Below are positions 8,093 through 17,127 of a stretch of DNA of 64,000 bases, piece by piece (position 1 is the first letter of the stretch; each line of letters begins with the position of its first letter). The position numbers and the translations under genes are program-made. The notes beneath the pieces were generated by a model, which did no database searches, was not told the origin of the DNA, and saw only the letters and a list, made by a program, of their open reading frames with translations. Source of the DNA: Amphibacillus cookii (GTDB lineage: Bacteria > Bacillota > Bacilli > Bacillales > Amphibacillaceae); contig NZ_JAFBDS010000005.1 of the NCBI RefSeq assembly GCF_016908375.1, positions 248,001-312,000 of the forward strand. Direction: 5' to 3'.

Positions 8093-9103
8093 GTGTACCT
8101 TATCAAAACTAACGGTTTACTTTTTATTAGCATAACGTTTTTATTAGTTTTGTTCTCCTGTTCTCATCAATCTGTTCAAGAAGAAGTGGTTATTGGTGAA
8201 GGATCGGCCTATCCACTGGAAGGTATCTTAACCCTACCTTCAGCTCATGAACCTGTTCCGGCTGTCGTGTTAGTCCATGGATCAGGTCCAAGCGATCGTG
8301 ATCAATCTGTTTACAGCTACAACATATTTAAAGATTTAGCCCAGGCTCTTACAGAACAAGAAATTGCCGTTTTGCGCTATGACAAACGTACTTATACCTA
8401 TCAAGATTCGTTCACCGAAGAAGACTTACTCACCTTTACCGTCTATGAAGAGACCGTTGAAGATGCTGTCCGAGCAATCCAACACTTACAAAATGATTCG
8501 CGTATAGATAATGAAAAAATCTTTCTTATTGGACACAGTCAAGGAGGAATGCTCGCCCCGCGTATTTATGACGCTAGTGAAAACCTAGCTGGATTAATTA
8601 TCATGGCTGGTTCACCAAGACCTTTATGGGAAATTATTTACGATCAGAATTTAGCTATACTAGAAGACTTGGATCCGGATAGCACGCTATACGAAACGAA
8701 TCACCAACAGCTCATTACAGAATACGAAAAAGCACAGCAACTTGCTGACCTAACACTTGAAGAAAGTATTAATGAGACGATCTTTGGCTTACCGGGCTAC
8801 TATTTAAAAGAAATGGAGAGTTTCAACAGTGAAGCAGTACTACGAGAACAATCCGTTCCCCTTCTTATCCTACAGGGTGAAAAGGATTTTCAAGTCAATG
8901 TTGAAAAGGATTTTGAAGCTTATCAATCTCTTTTAGCAGATCGTGATCATGCGCATTTTATTTTATATCCTGATCTCAACCATTTTTTCATCAATTATCA
9001 AGGAGAAGGTAAAGGAACGATAGAAGAATACCATCAGGGCGGCCATGTCGAGGATGTTGTAATAGATGATATCGTTAACTGGATAAAACATACCAGCGAT
9101 TAA
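8093..9103 (+). CDS. alpha/beta hydrolase lipoprotein
   Basis: The protein has 336 residues. The N terminus is a lipoprotein signal, a hydrophobic stretch ending in LLVLFSCS, so the mature enzyme should be lipid-anchored outside the cell from Cys23. The body is an alpha/beta hydrolase: VVLVHGSGPSDRD (oxyanion region), the nucleophile elbow GHSQGG, and the late His in DLNHFF. Probably an esterase or peptidase-like hydrolase; substrate unknown. The start is GTG 8093 after a GAAAGGG site. A DUF3887-like lipoprotein gene follows 31 bp later; these two domains are often fused in other Firmicutes, which supports joint function. Confidence 0.85.
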   Translation: MYLIKTNGLLFISITFLLVLFSCSHQSVQEEVVIGEGSAYPLEGILTLPSAHEPVPAVVLVHGSGPSDRDQSVYSYNIFKDLAQALTEQEIAVLRYDKRTYTYQDSFTEEDLLTFTVYEETVEDAVRAIQHLQNDSRIDNEKIFLIGHSQGGMLAPRIYDASENLAGLIIMAGSPRPLWEIIYDQNLAILEDLDPDSTLYETNHQQLITEYEKAQQLADLTLEESINETIFGLPGYYLKEMESFNSEAVLREQSVPLLILQGEKDFQVNVEKDFEAYQSLLADRDHAHFILYPDLNHFFINYQGEGKGTIEEYHQGGHVEDVVIDDIVNWIKHTSD

Positions 9104-9134
9104 ACCATTATCATAAAGGGAGGTTGTAAAGTAA

Positions 9135-9527
9135 ATGTTTAAAATTAACATTTATCTGTTCATCATATTTAGCGCTATTGTTATGGTCGGTTGCCAAGAA
9201 AATAGTGATCGTCTTGTAGACCATAACGATGAGATCATTAATATAGCCAAGAACTTTATTGAAGCACTTAATAATGAAACATACCATGAAGCCAGAAACG
9301 ATTTAGATACTACAATGCAGGAAGTCTTACCTGTCGAAACACTTGAAGAATTATGGACTGAACTTACGGCATCAGTTGGTGATTTTATCGAAATTAAAGA
9401 TAGTAAAATGACAACGGATGGCGATTATCGAATTATTTATTTAGATGGCATGTTTGAAAACGATGTGGTTCGCTTTCAATTAGCTTTCGACCAACAAGAT
9501 CAAATTGCTGGTTTTTACATTCTTTAA
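9135..9527 (+). CDS. DUF3887-like lipoprotein
   Basis: The protein has 130 residues with a short lipoprotein signal ending in VMVGCQE. The mature part (IAKNFIEALNNETYHEARND and onward) looks like the DUF3887 domain, a small NTF2-like fold commonly found as an N-terminal module of alpha/beta hydrolases. It lies 31 bp behind the hydrolase lipoprotein gene and has an AGGGAGG site, so the two are presumably one operon. It may assist substrate binding or folding of its partner; that is inference. Domain assignment is by eye. Confidence 0.7.
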   Translation: MFKINIYLFIIFSAIVMVGCQENSDRLVDHNDEIINIAKNFIEALNNETYHEARNDLDTTMQEVLPVETLEELWTELTASVGDFIEIKDSKMTTDGDYRIIYLDGMFENDVVRFQLAFDQQDQIAGFYIL

Positions 9528-9703
9528 CTGATGGTAATCAATCACAAAAAAATCCTTGCTCGAATGTTGATACAAATAAATTTAATTTTACGCTAATTCT
9601 TTGCTGTCTGCTTGTAATCAACTTGATTTAAACGATCTTTTTTCTGAATGAATTTTATACAAAATAGCTATCAAACATTTTTATAAAATACACGCAAACA
9701 CCC

Positions 9704-9732
9704 TTTATATCTCTCAAATCCTGTGTTAAAAT
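9704..9732 (+). promoter_or_regulatory. sigma-A promoter (extended -10) of the second 82-residue protein gene
   Basis: TTTATA (9704-9709) and TAAAAT (9727-9732) are separated by 17 bp, with TGT before the -10. The layout is the same as at 3382-3410. Confidence 0.6.
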
Positions 9733-9805
9733 TTAAAGTATTTTAGAGGTACTTATTTACTACTTTTTCACATTAAATTTACGCCGATAATCACTTAAGG
9801 GGGAG

Positions 9806-10054
9806 ATGACGATTTCATTCGAGATGGCACCAAAAGGAAAGGCATGTCGACTCGTTGCAACGTCTAAAACAGAAGAAACGACTCAATTAACTGTTCTACA
9901 CAGAGAACAAGGTTTTATTTATTTCAATCTTGCTGATTTAAGCGAGCAAACACATGATGTTCAGGCTTATATTGAAGCACTAATTCCTAATATTGAAGCT
10001 GGTAAATATCAAATGGAATTAGTTGAAATGAATCAAGAAGAAGTTTGCTGTTAA
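9806..10054 (+). CDS. conserved 82-residue cysteine protein, copy 2 (unknown function)
   Basis: This is the paralog of the 3441-3689 product: the same length, an almost identical first dozen residues (TISFEMAPKGKACRLV), the same FIYF core and the same C-terminal CC preceded by two glutamates. The middle has diverged. It starts with ATG at the codon where copy 1 has TTG, after an AAGGGGGAG site. It has its own promoter and terminator (10053-10080). The conserved Cys near position 14 plus the terminal Cys pair hint at metal binding or redox function, but no known family could be named. Confidence 0.82.
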   Translation: MTISFEMAPKGKACRLVATSKTEETTQLTVLHREQGFIYFNLADLSEQTHDVQAYIEALIPNIEAGKYQMELVEMNQEEVCC

Positions 10055-10080
10055 GCACCTATATTTTAGGTGCTTTTTTT
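10053..10080 (+). terminator. rho-independent terminator
   Basis: A 9-bp stem AAGCACCTA/TAGGTGCTT is followed by an uninterrupted T-run, starting within the stop codon of the 82-residue protein gene. Confidence 0.9.
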
Positions 10081-10315
10081 CGCAAATTAGAAAAATCACA
10101 GAAAATTCTAATTAAAACATCAAAATATAAAAAACGAACATTTAATTTAAAAAGAACGAAAAAGTTAATAAAAAATTATTTTTTTCACAAATTTTCTCAC
10201 AATTAAATCAACAAAGTTCGGCATTTACAAATTTTTTTGTAAAAAAAGTTCACAAATCTATCGCCTAAATGTTAAAAGTATAGTAACATAGAAAACAACG
10301 ATAAATAGCACGGAT

Positions 10316-10485
10316 GATTATTATGGGAGAGCGTATAGGTATACCACCGAAGGAGCAAGCTCATAAAAAAACCTTATGAGACAATCTCTCAGGTAAACGA
10401 ACCATAATAGGACGACACTCTGGAGAGCGCATGTCGATGCCACCAAAGGGGATGCTTTAAACAAAGCGAAAACTCTCAGGTAAAA
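10316..10485 (+). promoter_or_regulatory. tandem glycine riboswitch
   Basis: Two aptamers lie in series. The first (about 10320-10411) has GGGAGAGCG, CCACCGAAGGAGCAA and CAATCTCTCAGGTAAACG. The second (about 10415-10485) has TGGAGAGCGC, GCCACCAAAGG and AACTCTCAGGTAAAAGGAC. These are the conserved cores of cooperative glycine riboswitches. The gcv operon follows, as in other Bacilli. CTCTG at 10418-10422 can pair with CAGAG at 10489-10493, which is also in the terminator stem, so the layout fits a glycine-activated switch. Confidence 0.95.
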
Positions 10486-10530
10486 GGACAGAGAAGGGTA
10501 GAAGTAATCAGCCCTTCCCTGTCCTTTTTT
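10486..10530 (+). terminator. riboswitch-controlled terminator
   Basis: A 13-nt arm GGACAGAGAAGGG (10486-10498) pairs with CCCTTCCCTGTCC (10512-10524, one mismatch) and is followed by six T. Its 5' arm overlaps the 3' side of the second aptamer's P1 helix, so it is the expression platform. Confidence 0.9.
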
Positions 10531-10590
10531 GTACGCTCTATTTCACCTGTACATACAAAAAAGAACATTAAGGAGCAAGGGAAAAGCATC

Positions 10591-10695
10591 ATAAAACGAA
10601 CCTTCAATCAGGGGGGCGTTCTTCTCCCACTAATTGGTCGTTGAGTGAGCCAGGACATTAGCCGGTGTTTTACGGACGGTTATCTATGATAAAAA
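10591..10695 (+). repeat. structured intergenic repeat, copy A (internally deleted)
   Basis: It has AACCTTCAATCA, CCCACTAATTGG, TGAGTGAGCCAGGACATTAGC and then TTTTACGGACGGTTATCT plus ATGATAAAAA. The central block with CTCTACTCTCTATTTTGAG is missing. It lies inside the gcv leader, between the riboswitch terminator and gcvT. Confidence 0.85.
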
Positions 10696-10718
10696 TAGTA
10701 TTGGAGGTGGTGTCACAC

Positions 10719-11825
10719 ATGAGTGACAAGCCATTAAAACAAACACCGCTCTTTAGTCTTTATCAAAGCTATGGAGCTAAAAAAATCATTGATTATGGCG
10801 GATGGGCTTTACCTGTTCATTTTTCCAGTATTATCGATGAACATCACGCCGTTAGGCAAAAAGCTGGACTCTTTGATGTCTCACACATGGGTGAAATATG
10901 CATTGAAGGTAAGGCTGCTGAAAAGCTTGTCAATTTATTAATGACAAATGACATAACAAGCCTTGAAATAAATCAAGCACGGTATACAGCAATGTGCTAT
11001 CAAGACGGGGGCACGGTCGATGATTTGTTAGTCTATAAACTAGCAGACCAGAAATTTTTACTTGTTGTCAATGCCGCTAATATTGATAAAGATCTCGATT
11101 GGATCCATTCACATCGCATGAATGATGTTACCATCACCAACCTTTCTGAACAGATCGCGCAACTTGCCATTCAAGGTCCAGAAGCGGTTAACATATTACA
11201 AAAACTTACGGATACTAATTTGACTGAGATCAAACCATTCCGATTTGTCCAAAATGTTCAACTTGCAGATATCACTAATGTTTTAGTTTCAAGAACCGGT
11301 TATACCGGCGAAGATGGTTTTGAATTGTATGCTCCTCACCAACAAGCACAAGTACTTTGGCGAGAACTGTTGCGAGCGGATGATCGACTCCAACCGTGTG
11401 GACTTGGCGCTCGTGATACCCTTCGCTTTGAAGCAAAACTCGCTTTATATGGTCAAGAATTATCATCATCAATCACGCCTTTTGAAGCCGGAATTGGCTT
11501 TACAGTCAAAATAGACAAGAGTAGCGATTTTATTGGAAAAGCAGCACTAACGCAAGAAAAGCAGAATCAACCGGCTAGAAAGCTCGTTGGCTTAGAAATT
11601 ATCGACAAAGGGATTCCAAGACATGGATACAAAGTATTTTCATCAAGTGATCAAGAAATTGGTTTTATTACTTCAGGCACCCACTCACCTACTATACAAA
11701 AACATCTCGGCCTTGCTTTAGTTCAGGCTGAATATGCAAAACTAGGAACTGAGGTTCAAGTACAAATACGTTCTAGATTAGTGAATGCGGTCGTCGTTGA
11801 AACACCGTTTTACAAAAGAAAATAA
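10719..11825 (+). CDS. gcvT: glycine cleavage system T protein (aminomethyltransferase)
   Basis: The protein has 368 residues. It transfers the methylene carbon from the lipoyl-bound aminomethyl group to tetrahydrofolate and releases ammonia. The family signatures are visible: LFSLYQSYGAKKIIDYGGWA at the N terminus, GLFDVSHMGEI, SRTGYTGEDGFELY, and GLGARDTLRFEAKLALYGQE. The start is ATG 10719 with TTGGAGGTGG upstream; an in-frame ATG at 10665 lies inside the repeat element and has no ribosome site. It is the first gene of gcvT-gcvH-gcvPA-gcvPB, under glycine riboswitch control. Confidence 0.96.
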   Translation: MSDKPLKQTPLFSLYQSYGAKKIIDYGGWALPVHFSSIIDEHHAVRQKAGLFDVSHMGEICIEGKAAEKLVNLLMTNDITSLEINQARYTAMCYQDGGTVDDLLVYKLADQKFLLVVNAANIDKDLDWIHSHRMNDVTITNLSEQIAQLAIQGPEAVNILQKLTDTNLTEIKPFRFVQNVQLADITNVLVSRTGYTGEDGFELYAPHQQAQVLWRELLRADDRLQPCGLGARDTLRFEAKLALYGQELSSSITPFEAGIGFTVKIDKSSDFIGKAALTQEKQNQPARKLVGLEIIDKGIPRHGYKVFSSSDQEIGFITSGTHSPTIQKHLGLALVQAEYAKLGTEVQVQIRSRLVNAVVVETPFYKRK

Positions 11826-11877
11826 GCGACTGCGTATCATCAAAACGATTGATTTTAAATGGGAGAGGAAGATAGAC

Positions 11878-12264
11878 ATGACAAACACACAATTAAGATT
11901 CACTAAGAAACATGAATGGGTTTTACCATTAGATGAAGAACGCGCACGTATCGGCATAACCAATCATGCACAAGAAGAATTAGGCGATATCGTTTTTGTC
12001 GAAAATGCAGAAATAAACCAACAAGTTAACGCCCACGATTCACTTGGGGTCATTGAATCAGTCAAAGCCGCTTCAGAGTTCTATGCGCCACTATCGGGAG
12101 AAATTGTTGCGATTAACGAGCAGTTAGAAGATGAACCTGAGCGAATTAACGATGATCCTTATCAAGATGGTTGGCTCGTCGAAATTGCCTACAATAAGCC
12201 TCAAGAATTAGAAACACTGTTAACTGAAGCAGACTATCAAGCTTTCCTTAGCGAGGAGGAATAA
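11878..12264 (+). CDS. gcvH: glycine cleavage system H protein
   Basis: The protein has 128 residues. It is the lipoyl carrier that shuttles the aminomethyl group from P to T protein. The lipoylation site is the Lys in VIESVKAAS, preceded by the typical ITNHAQEELGDIVFVE. The C-terminal DPYQDGWLVEI is also diagnostic. ATG 11878 with GGGAGAGGAAG upstream is the true start; the frame stays open upstream only into gcvT. It overlaps nothing and is followed 1 bp later by gcvPA. H protein needs lipoate attachment by LplA or LipL, not seen in this window. Confidence 0.96.
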   Translation: MTNTQLRFTKKHEWVLPLDEERARIGITNHAQEELGDIVFVENAEINQQVNAHDSLGVIESVKAASEFYAPLSGEIVAINEQLEDEPERINDDPYQDGWLVEIAYNKPQELETLLTEADYQAFLSEEE

Positions 12265-12265
12265 G

Positions 12266-13609
12266 ATGGGATCGACATTTCGCTATTTGCCTGATACAGC
12301 GCAAGATCAACAAGCGATGCTGGATGCGCTAAACATCGACTCAATTGCCGACTTGTTTGATGACTTACCCACTTCTATTCGTTTAGATGGTGAGCTCCCA
12401 ATCGAAAAAGCGATCCCTGAACCGCTTTTAATGAAAAAGATGCAACAGCTGGCTTCAAAAAACACAAATGCAAATCAGCACAGTTATTTTCTTGGCGCAG
12501 GTACCTATGACCACTTCATTCCTAGTGTCGTCAATCATGTCATTTCACGTTCAGAATTTTATACAGCTTACACACCTTACCAACCAGAAATTAGTCAAGG
12601 TGAACTGCAAGCAATCTTTGAATTTCAAACGATGGTATGTGAATTAACAGGAATGGATGTCGCCAATTCATCTATGTATGATGGCTTTACCTCAGTTGCA
12701 GAAGCTGCCGCCCTAGCTGTTTCATCAACCAAACGGTCCAAAGTATTGATTTCTCAGGCCGTTCACCCAGAATCACGCGCGATCCTGACCACCAATGCTA
12801 GCGGTTTAGCTTATGCGGTTGAAGAGATTAATTTATTAGATGAAATCACCAATTTAAACGAACTCCAACAAAAGATAGATCAAGATACAGCAGCAATCAT
12901 CGCCCAATATCCTAACTTTTTCGGATCTGTTGAAGATTTAGCTCAAATCAAACAAATAGCCGAATCACATGGTGCTCTATTGATTGTTAGTGCAAATCCA
13001 TTAGCTTTAGCATTACTTCAATCCCCAGGACATTTAGGGGCTGACATCGTTGTTGGCGATATGCAACCATTAGGCATACCGATGTCATTCGGTGGCCCAC
13101 ACTGTGGTTATTTTGCCGTTAACAAAAAATTAATGCGTAAAATCCCTGGTCGCATCGTTGGAGAAGCACTAGATGCCAATGGCAAGCGCGGCTTCACCTT
13201 AGCTTTACAGGCACGCGAACAACATATTCGTCGAGAAAAAGCATCATCTAATATTTGCTCAAATCAAGCATTGAACGCATTGGCCTCAGCTGTCTGCATG
13301 TCTGCTCTCGGCAAACAAGGCATCCGAAAAATGGCTCAATTAAATGTAGAAAAGGCAGACTATATGGCAAAACAACTGTCTAAGAAAGGCTTTAACGTGA
13401 TTAATCGCGCACCGTTTTTTAATGAATTCGTCATTAAATTACCGGTATCTACTAACACAGCCAACCGCAAATTAATTGAGGCGGGTTTCGTGGGCGGATT
13501 TGATTTAAGTATGGATTACGACATGGCGGACCATATGCTCATAGCTGTCACTGAACAACGAACCAAAGCAGAAATCGATCAATTTATAACTGTATTGGAG
13601 GCATTATAG
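12266..13609 (+). CDS. gcvPA: glycine dehydrogenase (decarboxylating) subunit 1
   Basis: The protein has 447 residues, the N-terminal half of the split P protein found in Bacilli. It opens FRYLPDTAQDQQAMLDALNI and contains SYFLGAGTYDHFIPSVV, YTPYQPEISQGELQAIFEFQ and ANSSMYDGFTS, all strongly conserved. With GcvPB it forms the PLP enzyme that decarboxylates glycine and loads the methylamine onto the H protein. It sits directly between gcvH (1-bp gap) and gcvPB (no gap), so the subunits are made together. Confidence 0.96.
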   Translation: MGSTFRYLPDTAQDQQAMLDALNIDSIADLFDDLPTSIRLDGELPIEKAIPEPLLMKKMQQLASKNTNANQHSYFLGAGTYDHFIPSVVNHVISRSEFYTAYTPYQPEISQGELQAIFEFQTMVCELTGMDVANSSMYDGFTSVAEAAALAVSSTKRSKVLISQAVHPESRAILTTNASGLAYAVEEINLLDEITNLNELQQKIDQDTAAIIAQYPNFFGSVEDLAQIKQIAESHGALLIVSANPLALALLQSPGHLGADIVVGDMQPLGIPMSFGGPHCGYFAVNKKLMRKIPGRIVGEALDANGKRGFTLALQAREQHIRREKASSNICSNQALNALASAVCMSALGKQGIRKMAQLNVEKADYMAKQLSKKGFNVINRAPFFNEFVIKLPVSTNTANRKLIEAGFVGGFDLSMDYDMADHMLIAVTEQRTKAEIDQFITVLEAL

Positions 13610-15067
13610 ATGAAGCCATACCACTCCCTGATTTTTGAAATCAGCCAATCTGATCGATCAGCTGTCGACCTTCCAGAAAGTGACGTCGATACGATCGAGT
13701 TAAATGATAAATTTCCAAGCCATTTATTAAGAGAAACAGAAGCTGAACTTCCAGAGGTACCAGAACTTCAGCTTATTCGTCATTACACCGCACTTTCTAA
13801 CAAAAATTATGGCGTTGATAGTGGCTTTTATCCGCTTGGCTCATGTACAATGAAATACAACCCGAAACTAAACGAAGATGTTGCACGTTTAGAAGGGTTT
13901 AGCCGGATTCACCCGTATCAACCAGAAGAAACTATTCAAGGAGCACTTGAGTTATTATATCAACTCCAAGAAGATTTGGCCGTCATATCTGGTATGGATG
14001 CCGTAACCTTACAGCCCTCCGCAGGCGCCCAAGGCGAATGGACCGGCTTAATGATTGCAAAGAACTACCATAGACAAAACGGTGAAAACCGATCAAAAGT
14101 ACTTGTACCAGACTCCGCCCACGGCACCAATCCAGCAAGTGCAGCCGTCGCTGGATTCGAGACGGTCACGATCCCGTCAAATGCCAATGGACGCGTTGAT
14201 GTCGAAGCCTTAAAAGAACATGTCGATCATGATACAGCAGCTTTAATGCTAACCAATCCAAGTACACTCGGTTTATTTGAAAAAGATATTATTGAAATTG
14301 CTGATATTGTCCATCAAGCAGGCGGGTTACTCTATTATGATGGTGCCAACGCGAATGCAATCTTGGGCAAAACAACCCCTGGCAAAATGGGCTTTGATAT
14401 CGTCCATTTAAACTTGCATAAAACCTTTACCACACCTCATGGAGGTGGTGGACCTGGCGCCGGCCCAGTCGGTGTTGTAAAAGAATTGACGCCTTATTTG
14501 CCTGTACCACGAATTACAAAAGAAGGCGATCAGTATCGTTTTGATACAGAGGAACCTTTGTCAATCGGACGCGTAAAAGGCTATTATGGAAACTTTGGCA
14601 TTCTAGTCCGTGCCTATACTTACATTCGCACAATGGGACCAGAGGGACTCCGACAAGTATCGGAATCAGCGGTGCTTCATGCGAATTACTTAAAGAAGCG
14701 ACTTGAACCTTATTTTGTAGCACCTTACCCACAAATTTGTAAACACGAGTTTGTTTTATCTGGCATAAACCAGAAAAAGCTTGGTGTCCGAACACTTGAT
14801 ATCGCTAAACGCTTGCTTGATTTCGGCTACCATCCACCAACGATCTATTTTCCTTTAAATGTGGAAGAAGCTTTAATGATTGAGCCAACAGAAACCGAAA
14901 CAAAAGAAACGTTAGATGCATTTGCCGACACGATGATACAGATTGCTAAAGAAATAGAAGAAAATCCAATGATGGTATTGGAAGCACCACATACGACAGT
15001 AATCGGCCGATTAGACGAAACCAAAGCCTCTAGAAAGCCGATTTTACGTTATACGAAACATGAGTAG
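13610..15067 (+). CDS. gcvPB: glycine dehydrogenase (decarboxylating) subunit 2
   Basis: The protein has 485 residues, the PLP-binding half of the split P protein. The PLP lysine lies in [19 protein letters not shown], the invariant region of glycine dehydrogenases. Upstream are [13 protein letters not shown] and [13 protein letters not shown], and then [13 protein letters not shown]. It starts immediately after the gcvPA stop. A small HesB-like gene follows 35 bp downstream and may belong to the same transcript, since no terminator lies between them. Confidence 0.96.
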   Translation: MKPYHSLIFEISQSDRSAVDLPESDVDTIELNDKFPSHLLRETEAELPEVPELQLIRHYTALSNKNYGVDSGFYPLGSCTMKYNPKLNEDVARLEGFSRIHPYQPEETIQGALELLYQLQEDLAVISGMDAVTLQPSAGAQGEWTGLMIAKNYHRQNGENRSKVLVPDSAHGTNPASAAVAGFETVTIPSNANGRVDVEALKEHVDHDTAALMLTNPSTLGLFEKDIIEIADIVHQAGGLLYYDGANANAILGKTTPGKMGFDIVHLNLHKTFTTPHGGGGPGAGPVGVVKELTPYLPVPRITKEGDQYRFDTEEPLSIGRVKGYYGNFGILVRAYTYIRTMGPEGLRQVSESAVLHANYLKKRLEPYFVAPYPQICKHEFVLSGINQKKLGVRTLDIAKRLLDFGYHPPTIYFPLNVEEALMIEPTETETKETLDAFADTMIQIAKEIEENPMMVLEAPHTTVIGRLDETKASRKPILRYTKHE

Positions 15068-15102
15068 TAACGTTATTTATCAGTAATCAGGAGGACAATG
15101 CC

Positions 15103-15405
15103 ATGATGATTACCATGACGAAAGAAGCTAAAAATCAACTGCAGTCATTAACACTAGCAGAACATCTTTTACCTAGAATCGATGCACATGTAGCTGGTGG
15201 TTGTGGGTTGGCGGTTAACTTTTTATTCATCTTTGACCAACCACGAAAGCTTGATACACTCTATTACTCTCATGGCATGGCTATTCAAGTTGACTATGTC
15301 ACACAACAATACCTTTATAACACAAGTGTAACAGTTGATTATAACGAAGAGGATGGTTTTTGCGCCATCACCGAATTTACATTTGATGGTAATTCGTGTA
15401 GTTGA
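15103..15405 (+). CDS. HesB/IscA-like iron-sulfur domain protein
   Basis: The protein has 100 residues. It resembles the Bacillus HesB-like (YneR/YqkB type) iron-sulfur biosynthesis-fold proteins: MTKEAKNQLQSL at the N terminus, a GGCG turn (HVAGGCGLAVNF), and the C-terminal ITEFTFDGNSCS. The classic three-Cys IscA arrangement is not intact; only the GGC Cys and the near-terminal Cys are obvious, so iron-sulfur carrier activity is uncertain. CAGGAGG lies 7 nt before ATG 15103. It follows gcvPB by 35 bp with no terminator between and may be co-expressed in response to glycine. Confidence 0.75.
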   Translation: MMITMTKEAKNQLQSLTLAEHLLPRIDAHVAGGCGLAVNFLFIFDQPRKLDTLYYSHGMAIQVDYVTQQYLYNTSVTVDYNEEDGFCAITEFTFDGNSCS

Positions 15406-15446
15406 AAGCATACTTCAAATTAAGGCGGCTATAAAATAATCTGTAC

Positions 15447-15480
15447 AATAAAAGTCAGCACAATACTGCTGACTTTTATT
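15447..15480. terminator. bidirectional terminator
   Basis: AATAAAAGTCAGCA pairs perfectly with TGCTGACTTTTATT around a 6-nt loop. It lies between the convergent gcv operon and the ascorbate-type operon. Confidence 0.85.
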
Positions 15481-15627
15481 GTTATTTTTTTATTATTTTA
15501 CTTTATTGGTAGTACTACTTTTAATCCTTTGATCAGCGAAGAAGCTCTTTTTATTTTACTTGTAAACATTAACAGCTTTTAAAAAATATCGCTTAAAAGC
15601 TATACTATTAAGAATGATATACCCTTT

Positions 15628-17088
15628 TCAATATAATTTATCATAAAGTTTATTCCATTCATAAAATTTCTCATCATAATAGCTTTTATTTTTTAGTGAT
15701 GGGTAATATATTTTATTATTTAAGGTTCTATAGTGTTTATAATAAAAATGATTGATTTCTACATTATTTATTGCACAATACCCAATTATGAACGCACCAA
15801 AAGCGGTTGATTCACTATCTGAACATTTTTCAACCTTTTTTCCTAACATATCGCTTATCAGTTGGTTAATTCCATCATTATTTGATAACCCGCCAGATAC
15901 TCTCACTTGTTCTATTTCCTCAGATATAAAACATTGAATAATTTCTATATTATTCCTTAATTCAATAGCTATCCCTTCCAGAACTGCAAGTAAGAGATCT
16001 TCTTTTTTCGTTGAATATGAGATACCAAAAAATATTGATTTCGCTTTTAAATTCCAATCAGGTGTACCTCTCCCTTGAAAATGAGGGAAATTAATAATCG
16101 GTGTTTTTTTGTCTTTAATAGACGTTGAAATGAAATTATAGAAATCCTTTTCATTCATGCTAGAAAATAATTCAGTTTTAACCCAGTCAATGGCTAAGGC
16201 AACAGTTGGCAAGATTGATTCTAACATAAAAAAGTCTTTAGAAGAGTGGCAGTTGATATTTACAGAAGACGTTGTGTTTAAATTATCTGAGGGTGCTAAG
16301 ATATACCCGCCTGTCCCTAATGAAATAGCAATGTCTCCTTCAGAAACTGCTCCCATACCAATTGCACTACATTGTTGATCTCCTCCAGACGACACATACA
16401 TAACATCATTATAAATTTCAAACTTGGATAGATAATCTTTTTTTACATAACTTCCTTTTTCCCCTGGGTAATCTACCTTACATAATTTAGTGTTATCAAT
16501 TGAAAATAACTCTAATAAATCTTCATCCCATTCAAGGGTATAAATATTAAATAATTGGGTACGGCTTGCATAAGTACAGTCTGTAATAAATTCACCTGTT
16601 AATTTATATCTTATATAGTCAGCAATTGATAAATATTTTCTTGTTTTTTTCGCAATCTCAGGATATTTATCTTGAACCATATAAATTTTTGATGCTAAAT
16701 ATATAGGGTTTAAATATGAACCCGTTTTTGCTCTTATTAATTCATTCTTAGTATCAAATTTTTCCACCACATAATTCGCATTTGTATCTTGCCACATAAT
16801 TGCTGGCATTAAAGCTATCCCATTCTTATCTAAACAAATTAGTGAAGATCTTTGAGACGTAACAAATATCCCTTTTAATATAAAATTCTTCTGATTAACA
16901 AATAAACTTACTTTTCTTAGTATTTTATCCACTACCTGATCCCAAGTAAAGACATCCTGCATAACTGTATTATTAATAAAATTTGGCTTATTTTTTATTT
17001 GTTCTTTTAAAAGTACTTTTGAATCATCATTATATAATATACCTCTAGTGCTACTTGTACCTATATCTATAACCAGATACACATCCAT
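15628..17088 (-). CDS. FGGY-family carbohydrate kinase
   Basis: The protein has about 486 residues. The ATPase-fold phosphate loop DIGTSSTRG is at the N terminus; the C-terminal half has ISLGTGGYIL, VRVSGGLSNNDG and ESTAFGAFIIG. Members phosphorylate sugars such as xylulose, gluconate or L-xylulose. It is the last gene of a set with UlaF, UlaE, UlaD and UlaG homologs. In Escherichia coli an L-xylulose kinase (LyxK) accompanies the homologous SgbH/SgbU/SgbE enzymes, so an L-xylulose or L-gulonate type substrate is my best inference. The ATG at 17088 has GGAG 8 nt upstream; the GTG at 17097 overlaps that site. A 217-bp gap with a repeat separates it from the next gene. Confidence 0.82.
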   Translation of the reverse strand: MDVYLVIDIGTSSTRGILYNDDSKVLLKEQIKNKPNFINNTVMQDVFTWDQVVDKILRKVSLFVNQKNFILKGIFVTSQRSSLICLDKNGIALMPAIMWQDTNANYVVEKFDTKNELIRAKTGSYLNPIYLASKIYMVQDKYPEIAKKTRKYLSIADYIRYKLTGEFITDCTYASRTQLFNIYTLEWDEDLLELFSIDNTKLCKVDYPGEKGSYVKKDYLSKFEIYNDVMYVSSGGDQQCSAIGMGAVSEGDIAISLGTGGYILAPSDNLNTTSSVNINCHSSKDFFMLESILPTVALAIDWVKTELFSSMNEKDFYNFISTSIKDKKTPIINFPHFQGRGTPDWNLKAKSIFFGISYSTKKEDLLLAVLEGIAIELRNNIEIIQCFISEEIEQVRVSGGLSNNDGINQLISDMLGKKVEKCSDSESTAFGAFIIGYCAINNVEINHFYYKHYRTLNNKIYYPSLKNKSYYDEKFYEWNKLYDKLY

Positions 17089-17127
17089 ATTATCCACTCC
17101 ATTTGATCGCTATTTAAAAATCGTCTT

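Noticed and set aside
8963-9151. Minus-strand frame overlapping the hydrolase gene
   Set aside because: It is antisense to a well-supported enzyme gene and has no ribosome site or recognisable product.
10665-10718. Upstream in-frame ATG as gcvT start
   Set aside because: It lies in the intergenic repeat, has no ribosome site, and would add 18 residues not expected in GcvT.
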